DNA from: Chloroflexus aurantiacus J-10-fl
GTDB taxonomy: Bacteria > Chloroflexota > Chloroflexia > Chloroflexales > Chloroflexaceae
DNA length: 64,000 nucleotides
Assembly (NCBI RefSeq): GCF_000018865.1
Contig: NC_010175.1
Span: forward strand, 3,906,001 to 3,970,000
Reading direction: 5' to 3'
Shown: piece by piece, positions 55,741 to 64,000 of the stretch
Position numbering within the stretch: position 1 is the first letter of the stretch
Layout of the letters: the number at the start of each line of letters is the position of its first letter
The notes under the pieces: generated by a model
Database searches by the model: none
The model's input: the letters and a program-made list of their open reading frames with translations, nothing else
What the model was told of the DNA's origin: nothing
Position numbers and translations under genes: made by a program

Positions 55741-56335
55741 TCTTGATACGATTGAAGTCAGCGATATCAAACAGTGGCGTTACTGTCCGCGGGTTGTGTG
55801 GTACACCTACTGCCTGCCTGCCATTCGTCCAAAGACAGATTTAATGCGTCAGGGAGCTGCGAGTCACCGTGCTGAGGAAGACCGGGAAGAGCGGCGTTCA
55901 CTTCGCACATATGGCCTGAAAACCGGAGAGCGTTTCTTCCACGTCTATCTACGGTCAGAGCGACTTGGCGTCAGAGGAATCCTCGACCTGGCAATTGCAG
56001 TACCCAACCGGTCAGACCCGGCAGCAAAAATAGTCGTGGTTGACTACAAAGATAGCGAGCAGGATGCCGGGCCGCACTTCAAACTTCAGGTAGGCGCCTA
56101 CGCACTTCTCATAGAAGAGACGTGGGGTTTACCGGTAGAAACCGGATGGATATACCACATTCCATTACGGAAAGCGGAAAAAGTCCCAATCAGCCCCCAA
56201 TTACGCAAAAACGTAATCGAAACGATTGCTGCGGTGCAAAAAGCCATTCGGACTGAAGCGCTACCACCGCCACCGTCGAGCCGGGCACTCTGCGTCAACT
56301 GCGAGTTTCGCCGCTTCTGCAACGACGTCGTATAG
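55727..56335 (+). CDS. cas4: CRISPR adaptation nuclease Cas4
   Basis: Cas4 trims prespacers and helps choose those next to a correct PAM. The 202-residue protein has a RecB-like nuclease core ('GVRGILDLAIAV', 'KIVVVDYKDS', 'KLQVGAYALLIEE') and the four cluster-binding cysteines: Cys20 in 'WRYCPRVVWY' and Cys189, Cys192, Cys198 in 'CVNCEFRRFC'. The ATG at 55727 lies inside the cas2 end, with GGAG upstream. An ATG six bases later is an alternative. It is the last cas gene before the leader. Confidence 0.92.
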   Translation: MTMPDLDTIEVSDIKQWRYCPRVVWYTYCLPAIRPKTDLMRQGAASHRAEEDREERRSLRTYGLKTGERFFHVYLRSERLGVRGILDLAIAVPNRSDPAAKIVVVDYKDSEQDAGPHFKLQVGAYALLIEETWGLPVETGWIYHIPLRKAEKVPISPQLRKNVIETIAAVQKAIRTEALPPPPSSRALCVNCEFRRFCNDVV

Positions 56336-56371
56336 ATCGACCCTGAGAATAGTCATATACGTAGTCGATTC

Positions 56372-56421
56372 GCAACTGAGTACCGAAAGCCGTCATCAAC
56401 AGCGTATTGGTACTCAGTTGC
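56372..56421 (+). terminator. 13-bp inverted repeat after cas4
   Basis: GCAACTGAGTACC (56372-56384) and GGTACTCAGTTGC (56409-56421) are perfect inverses separated by 24 bases, starting 37 bases after the cas4 stop. It could end the cas1-2-4 transcript or be a protein-binding site in the leader. No T-run follows. Confidence 0.45.
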
Positions 56422-56638
56422 TCTACGTCCAATGAGTAGATAACGCATCAGAGACAGATCGATGCACTTCGCAACCCGGACGAGATTCTGAACAAACCTG
56501 GAGTTGCGAACACAACCCCAAACAAACCCTTGCACAACCGGCCAGGACAGATATAATGAACGTATAGGAAGGCTCCAGAGATGCTTACAACGACCAACGA
56601 GAGTGATCACAGCGCATGGGTAGGAATAGAGAGGTTGG
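56422..56638 (+). promoter_or_regulatory. CRISPR leader
   Basis: This is the A-rich stretch directly before the first repeat, on the cas side. It holds two copies of AACAAACC (about 56489 and 56520) and the array promoter at 56530-56557. In type I systems the leader directs transcription and spacer insertion at the first repeat. Confidence 0.7.
56530..56557 (+). promoter_or_regulatory. Promoter of the CRISPR array
   Basis: TTGCAC (56530-56535) and TATAAT (56552-56557) are spaced by 16 bases. The predicted transcription start lies near 56564, about 75 bases before the first repeat. The direction fits the repeat orientation deduced from its 3' GAAAC end. Confidence 0.75.
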
Positions 56639-59600
56639 CTTTCAACAATTTCGGCTCACGGTAGAGCACTGAAACTGCCACCGGCCCCGGCCGGCGTAGG
56701 CGACGGAGTAGCTTTCAACAATTTCGGCTCACGGTAGAGCACTGAAACCGTTGACGTGGTCGTCGAGCTGGTTCCACGGGTGCGGGACTTTCAACAATTT
56801 CGGCTCACGGTAGAGCACTGAAACTGGAGCGATGACGCAGATGACGCAGGCGGCAGCGGCCTTTCAACAATTTCGGCTCACGGTAGAGCACTGAAACCGC
56901 GGCTAATTTCGCGCAACAAAATTGCGCGTGTTTGCTTTCAACAATTTCGGCTCACGGTAGAGCACTGAAACTGTAATGTTGTGTCCAGTTCGACCGACAT
57001 ACCAGCGCCTTTCAACAATTTCGGCTCACGGTAGAGCACTGAAACACGCAATCAGCCGCGATAGCTGGCTATGGTCGGCGGACTTTCAACAATTTCGGCT
57101 CACGGTAGAGCACTGAAACTGCGTTTGCTGGCACGCGCCGCACTTGATGGTCAGCCTTTCAACAATTTCGGCTCACGGTAGAGCACTGAAACCATACGGA
57201 GCCTGATCAAACCCATGCTCCGAATGTCTTTCAACAATTTCGGCTCACGGTAGAGCACTGAAACACGACTTCGTGCGCATTGCCACCGACCTACACAACA
57301 CCTTTCAACAATTTCGGCTCACGGTAGAGCACTGAAACGTTCTTTTCGCGTTCCGGGAGTTGTTTATAAAACGTAGCTTTCAACAATTTCGGCTCACGGT
57401 AGAGCACTGAAACATAATAGGCCGCCGAGTGTTGATCAAGAAAAAAATGCTTTCAACAATTTCGGCTCACGGTAGAGCACTGAAACTACATCATTTCCCT
57501 CGCGGCGTTGCACCTCTGCTGGCGCTTTCAACAATTTCGGCTCACGGTAGAGCACTGAAACCATACGGAGCCTGATCAAACCCATGCTCCGAATGTCTTT
57601 CAACAATTTCGGCTCACGGTAGAGCACTGAAACACGACTTCGTGCGCATTGCCACCGACCTACACAACACCTTTCAACAATTTCGGCTCACGGTAGAGCA
57701 CTGAAACTCGTCACGTTTGCGACTGTACGTGCGGTAGAATACCACTTTCAACAATTTCGGCTCACGGTAGAGCACTGAAACTCAAAAATTCCGCATCGTC
57801 GGCGTACCCAAGCGCAATCTTTCAACAATTTCGGCTCACGGTAGAGCACTGAAACAAGCGCAATCTCCGCCGAGCGACGAACATTGCCTGACTTTCAACA
57901 ATTTCGGCTCACGGTAGAGCACTGAAACGTGTGTTATCTGGCCGGATTGACGTTCTGGCCACCACTTTCAACAATTTCGGCTCACGGTAGAGCACTGAAA
58001 CACGGCGCCGAGAACGGCGTTAAGGAAATACTGGCCGGCTTTCAACAATTTCGGCTCACGGTAGAGCACTGAAACCACAACTGGTTGTAGTGTACTCGAT
58101 GAAACAGGCGTCTTTCAACAATTTCGGCTCACGGTAGAGCACTGAAACATCATTCGCTCTCTGGACGGGAACGGTCCGAACCATTCACTTTCAACAATTT
58201 CGGCTCACGGTAGAGCACTGAAACCGAACGCTCACAGCAGTGGGTGAAAACGGCAACGGACTTTCAACAATTTCGGCTCACGGTAGAGCACTGAAACGTT
58301 TGCTCGGCAATGGCGGTTAATTGCGGTTCGTACTTTCAACAATTTCGGCTCACGGTAGAGCACTGAAACATCTAACGTCACCACCGGCCTGGTCTCACAA
58401 GACCCTTTCAACAATTTCGGCTCACGGTAGAGCACTGAAACCTCTGTCTTGCGACGGGGATCAGGGCGGAGGCAGCGCTTTCAACAATTTCGGCTCACGG
58501 TAGAGCACTGAAACTCGGTCACGAACTGCTTTTGGACGGGGGAAGAAGACCTTTCAACAATTTCGGCTCACGGTAGAGCACTGAAACCATTCGCCGTAAG
58601 GATTAGCAGCTCCTTAGTTTGCGGCTTTCAACAATTTCGGCTCACGGTAGAGCACTGAAACCATACCTGTGCTACGGATTGTCGGCGTATCTTTTTCTGC
58701 TTTCAACAATTTCGGCTCACGGTAGAGCACTGAAACGCCCCGGCCGGCGTAGGCGACGGAGTAGGGGTAGCGGTAGCTTTCAACAATTTCGGCTCACGGT
58801 AGAGCACTGAAACTGCTTTTCGTTGCCTCGCTGGTCGGGAAGCTCAGCGGCTTTCAACAATTTCGGCTCACGGTAGAGCACTGAAACGCGTTTTGCGGCG
58901 ATGTCGGCACTACTGCCGCCGGCTCTTTCAACAATTTCGGCTCACGGTAGAGCACTGAAACACGGTGAGCGGGTGCGCTCGGCGCGCTGGCTCGGCGCCT
59001 TTCAACAATTTCGGCTCACGGTAGAGCACTGAAACTGCCGAGCGCTTGCGCACGGACGATGTGATCCTCACCTTTCAACAATTTCGGCTCACGGTAGAGC
59101 ACTGAAACCGCTGCTGCTCGCAGCGTTGCGCGCATCTGCTGCATCCTTTCAACAATTTCGGCTCACGGTAGAGCACTGAAACTCTGCTTCCAGTTGTCGA
59201 TAATTTGCTGCGCCTGCTCCTTTCAACAATTTCGGCTCACGGTAGAGCACTGAAACGCGTTTGAGCTTGAGCTTGACGAGACTGACGGCGACTTTCAACA
59301 ATTTCGGCTCACGGTAGAGCACTGAAACGCAAGAGTTTGTCAAGGGGTATTTTGAGAGATTTTCAGCTTTCAACAATTTCGGCTCACGGTAGAGCACTGA
59401 AACGGCAAGTGAGCTGGGCCGGCTCAAGCTTACGCAGCAGTCTTTCAACAATTTCGGCTCACGGTAGAGCACTGAAACACCATCGTGCGCTACGCGACGG
59501 CCAGCGATGCGGTGCCTTTCAACAATTTCGGCTCACGGTAGAGCACTGAAACAGCGGTTTACCGCAGACGACATCGAGCGGCGGTACGGCTTTCAACAAT

Positions 59601-62600
59601 TTCGGCTCACGGTAGAGCACTGAAACGTGTATCACTTGCAGCCGCCGCCTCTACAAGCGGCAACCCTTTCAACAATTTCGGCTCACGGTAGAGCACTGAA
59701 ACTGACGTAATGTGGTCGTAATATGACGTTGACGTAATCTTTCAACAATTTCGGCTCACGGTAGAGCACTGAAACACTAATGTCGTTCAGCACGTGCTCA
59801 TTCGCACACACTTTCAACAATTTCGGCTCACGGTAGAGCACTGAAACAGCAGACGGAGCAGCGACGCGACATAATCAACATCGCTTTCAACAATTTCGGC
59901 TCACGGTAGAGCACTGAAACCGCGGCAAGGCCGGCCTGTAGCGTCTGCCCGACCGTGCTTTCAACAATTTCGGCTCACGGTAGAGCACTGAAACACGGTG
60001 CAAAGTGGTGATCAAACAGTCGCCGGTTGGCTTTCAACAATTTCGGCTCACGGTAGAGCACTGAAACGTTCGTACCGAATAAGGCGGCACAATGATGTAG
60101 TTATCTTTCAACAATTTCGGCTCACGGTAGAGCACTGAAACCCGAACGGCTACTGGCCAACATCCGCGAAGAGTTAGACTTTCAACAATTTCGGCTCACG
60201 GTAGAGCACTGAAACTCCAGTTTTATGGGTTCGCGCGCGTATGGATTGCTTCCTTTCAACAATTTCGGCTCACGGTAGAGCACTGAAACGTAATGGTTTG
60301 GTAACGGGAGCGGATGTTGAAATCGCCTTTCAACAATTTCGGCTCACGGTAGAGCACTGAAACGTTTTTCGCACGCGCTACACGTCACTTCGATCATAAC
60401 TTTCAACAATTTCGGCTCACGGTAGAGCACTGAAACGTCCGGGCGGGGAGTTGCGCGTGCAGTCGCAGTTTATCTTTCAACAATTTCGGCTCACGGTAGA
60501 GCACTGAAACGAGACAGTATGAGCGTCGAATGGATGGTTACAGTCATCTTTCAACAATTTCGGCTCACGGTAGAGCACTGAAACTTGCTTTTGCTAAGAA
60601 CCTTTTTCCAACGGCGACGGCTTTCAACAATTTCGGCTCACGGTAGAGCACTGAAACACTAATGTCGTTCAGCACGTGCTCATTCGCACACACTTTCAAC
60701 AATTTCGGCTCACGGTAGAGCACTGAAACTACTCATGTGCGGGTCATTCTGGTAATACCATCGACATGCTTTCAACAATTTCGGCTCACGGTAGAGCACT
60801 GAAACGGCGCTGGCGCTGGCGTTGGCGCTGGCGTTGGCGTTCTTCTTTCAACAATTTCGGCTCACGGTAGAGCACTGAAACACAGTGTTGCCGTTATCGC
60901 GCTACGTCAGGGCTGTTGACTTTCAACAATTTCGGCTCACGGTAGAGCACTGAAACACAGTGTTGCCGTTATCGCGCTACGTCAGGGCTGTTGACTTTCA
61001 ACAATTTCGGCTCACGGTAGAGCACTGAAACAGATGCCAGTCAAGATGATAGCTGCTGCGTTCACCTTTCAACAATTTCGGCTCACGGTAGAGCACTGAA
61101 ACGGTGCTTAATCCGCGCTGCGAGCAGCAGCGTTGCGCGCCTTTCAACAATTTCGGCTCACGGTAGAGCACTGAAACGGTTAGTTAGGAAGGAATGATAC
61201 TATGCAACTGTCTCGTCTTTCAACAATTTCGGCTCACGGTAGAGCACTGAAACGAGTATTTCAACCGTATACATGTTAATCTCTTAATATCTCTTTCAAC
61301 AATTTCGGCTCACGGTAGAGCACTGAAACGTACACCGCCTGCGGCGAGAGGCCGGCCAGCAGCCTCTTTCAACAATTTCGGCTCACGGTAGAGCACTGAA
61401 ACTGTGATTGGTCACAATGTTAAACACCGCATTCTCGTTCTTTCAACAATTTCGGCTCACGGTAGAGCACTGAAACGCGGTGTGGCGTGATGCTCTTCCG
61501 GTATGCGCCCGTTCTTTCAACAATTTCGGCTCACGGTAGAGCACTGAAACACGTATCACCCGCCGCGCTCTGCACCATTTGTGCGCTTTCAACAATTTCG
61601 GCTCACGGTAGAGCACTGAAACGTGTCGAAGCAATCGAGCAGAACGAAGTGATGTATGGCCTTTCAACAATTTCGGCTCACGGTAGAGCACTGAAACGGG
61701 ATGACTTTGTTACATTAAACCCTGGCTATTACCTTTCTTTCAACAATTTCGGCTCACGGTAGAGCACTGAAACCTCACTACACTGTGGTGATGAGGCTTT
61801 TGTTTTTTGCTTTCAACAATTTCGGCTCACGGTAGAGCACTGAAACACTCCACTGCCTAGCCCTACCCCGGCGCCTACCGTCTTTCAACAATTTCGGCTC
61901 ACGGTAGAGCACTGAAACTTCCTTACATATCTTTTTGGACCGAATACTTCAAACTTTCAACAATTTCGGCTCACGGTAGAGCACTGAAACTAAAGATTAA
62001 TAGTATGAAAAGGCCTGCCAATAGCCTTTCAACAATTTCGGCTCACGGTAGAGCACTGAAACGTGCTAAAATACAATCGCTTAATCGTTTAACTTGAACT
62101 TTCAACAATTTCGGCTCACGGTAGAGCACTGAAACTCGAAGGTGTCAATTTTACGGGAACAATCGAAATAACTTTCAACAATTTCGGCTCACGGTAGAGC
62201 ACTGAAACTATATACTATCCCTACGGGGAGTGGTATGGATACTACTTTCAACAATTTCGGCTCACGGTAGAGCACTGAAACCTCACTACACTGTGGTGAT
62301 GAGGCTTTTGTTTTTTGTCTTTCAACAATTTCGGCTCACGGTAGAGCACTGAAACTTATATTGCAGCGTACTGCCTGAGTGATGCACGGATCTTTCAACA
62401 ATTTCGGCTCACGGTAGAGCACTGAAACGGTCGATGCGTTGCGGGCAATCGCGCTTGATGAGCAGCTTTCAACAATTTCGGCTCACGGTAGAGCACTGAA
62501 ACTTCGGCAGAGGGCAGGGTCACGTCGGGATGCTGGACCTTTCAACAATTTCGGCTCACGGTAGAGCACTGAAACATCGAATTCGAATCTCATTGCTTCT

Positions 62601-64000
62601 CTCGACTACCGCTTTCAACAATTTCGGCTCACGGTAGAGCACTGAAACGCCAGCGTCTGCGCGATCTCCTCGACCAGCTCCTCCTTTCAACAATTTCGGC
62701 TCACGGTAGAGCACTGAAACCTGAGATGCCGGACCGCGCGGCTCAGATTGCTGCGTTTTTGCTTTCAACAATTTCGGCTCACGGTAGAGCACTGAAACCG
62801 TCGACGTGGTCGTCGAGCTGGTGCCGCGATTGCCTTTCAACAATTTCGGCTCACGGTAGAGCACTGAAACCCTGAGTCGTGCGCGTTCGGCTGGCGCGAG
62901 TTTGCCTTTCAACAATTTCGGCTCACGGTAGAGCACTGAAACATAACGGTTGCTGCGACACGGGAGGGCGAGCTAATGCCTTTCAACAATTTCGGCTCAC
63001 GGTAGAGCACTGAAACCGCGGATGCCCTCGGCATGGCGCTTGCTGCCGAGCGCCGCCTTTCAACAATTTCGGCTCACGGTAGAGCACTGAAACAGGCGTT
63101 GCAGCGGTTGGTGGCTGGCGGCATCCTGACTTTCAACAATTTCGGCTCACGGTAGAGCACTGAAACACGTTGTGCGTGCAGTCGCGGCGAGGGGTGCATC
63201 TGCTTTCAACAATTTCGGCTCACGGTAGAGCACTGAAACCTCCAACGCATCGGTATACCAGCGATCATACCGCTCTTTCAACAATTTCGGCTCACGGTAG
63301 AGCACTGAAACGTCCGGGCGGGGAGTTGCGCGTGCAGTCGCAGTTTATCTTTCAACAATTTCGGCTCACGGTAGAGCACTGAAACCGTGCGTCCATCACG
63401 CTATTACGGCTGGTACGATACCTTTCAACAATTTCGGCTCACGGTAGAGCACTGAAACTCGATTGCAACAGGGTAAGCGCTGCCGTCACCCCTGCGCTTT
63501 CAACAATTTCGGCTCACGGTAGAGCACTGAAACAGTTTCTGCTGCCGCTCCTCTTCATGCTTGGCGTGCTCCCTTTCAACAATTTCGGCTCACGGTAGAG
63601 CACTGAAACCCGTGCTCAATGACCGGCAAACGGCGCAATGGGAGCCTTTCAACAATTTCGGCTCACGGTAGAGCACTGAAACCGCAGCCATGACCGACCG
63701 AAAGGTGGCGGATGATGCTTTCAACAATTTCGGCTCACGGTAGAGCACTGAAACTCTCATTATCTTCTTTTTTTCCCCTATCTCTCATCATCCCCTTTCA
63801 ACAATTTCGGCTCACGGTAGAGCACTGAAACACGGTAACGTTGCTACGCGCAAGTGTGTGGTGTACACCTTTCAACAATTTCGGCTCACGGTAGAGCACT
63901 GAAACAACATTGTTGCAGGTTTTGCTCTGGCAAGCGATCAACTTTCAACAATTTCGGCTCACGGTAGAGCACTGAAACATAAACGGTGACGTTGTTCATG
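56639..64000 (+). CRISPR. Type I-B CRISPR array: 100 repeats counted, continues past the window
   Basis: The 37-bp repeat starts CTTTCAACAATTTCGG and ends GAGCACTGAAAC. I counted 100 copies by eye, from 56639 to 63978, and saw no base variant among them. There are 99 complete spacers of 34-41 bases and a partial one at 63979-64000, so the array is longer still. Inside the repeat, GCTC-ACGGTA-GAGC can form a 4-bp hairpin; cutting at its 3' base would leave the 8-nt handle ACTGAAAC, the normal Cas6 product. Orientation is plus: promoter, leader and cas genes lie to the left. Spacer sources cannot be identified here. Duplicated and overlapping spacers are listed in the findings. Confidence 0.98.

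Noticed and set aside
57436-63382. Open frames across the array encoding repeated 'VSVLYREPKLLK' or 'LSTISAHGRALK' units
   Set aside because: They are translations of the CRISPR repeat in one frame or another, broken by spacers, with no ribosome-binding sites.

Overview
The window looks like a piece of chromosome from a thermophilic, filamentous Chloroflexota bacterium, most likely Chloroflexus or a close relative. This is inference: it rests on moderately high GC, the housekeeping gene content, small lipoproteins, ArsA/arginase and PspC-type genes, and a heavy load of GC-rich dispersed palindromes. No rRNA or tRNA gene was recognised.

Layout. 38-1765 encodes a lipoprotein beta-propeller. 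1766-5290 is a 3.5 kb non-coding nest of short mobile-looking repeats bounded by a shared terminal inverted repeat, plus minisatellites. 5291-8366 holds dgt-dnaG on the minus strand. 8367-9497 shows no convincing gene. 9498-11519 is an exported PQQ-type propeller protein. 11953-20353 is a minus-strand defence island: core DISARM genes drmA, drmB and drmC, a cytosine-5 DNA methyltransferase, and a translationally coupled MIG-like thymine glycosylase. 20422-24599 holds smc and a nucleotidyltransferase gene. 24884-30131 (plus) runs recO, a PH-domain membrane protein, purine nucleoside phosphorylase, and a 932-residue protein carrying both a papain-like and a clan-CD-like cysteine protease centre. 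30132-33391 is accessory sequence: palindromes, a transposase remnant, a VapBC-type toxin-antitoxin pair, and more repeat elements. 33392-44004 is mostly ordinary metabolism: Nudix, fructosamine kinase, PspC, sirtuin, histidine phosphatase, ArsA, arginase, rlmN, hisS. 44005-45000 is another repeat element and a 54-bp tandem repeat.

45003-64000 is a type I-B CRISPR-Cas locus. A small HTH protein, a lipoprotein and a WYL regulator precede cas8-cas7-cas5-cas3-cas6. Then come cas1-cas2-cas4 behind a separate putative promoter, a leader with a good promoter, and an array that runs off the end of the window. I count 100 copies of one 37-bp repeat, 99 complete spacers and one partial spacer.

The two defence systems sit about 25 kb apart. 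In the DISARM island the methyltransferase would mark self DNA, the glycosylase would plausibly repair T:G mismatches left by 5-methylcytosine deamination at high temperature, and DrmABC would act on unmodified DNA. In the CRISPR locus Cas6 would cut the repeat transcript at a small hairpin, Cas8/7/5 would form Cascade, Cas3 would degrade the target, and Cas1/2/4 would acquire spacers. Several spacers are duplicated, overlapping or variants of one another, showing repeated sampling of the same invaders.
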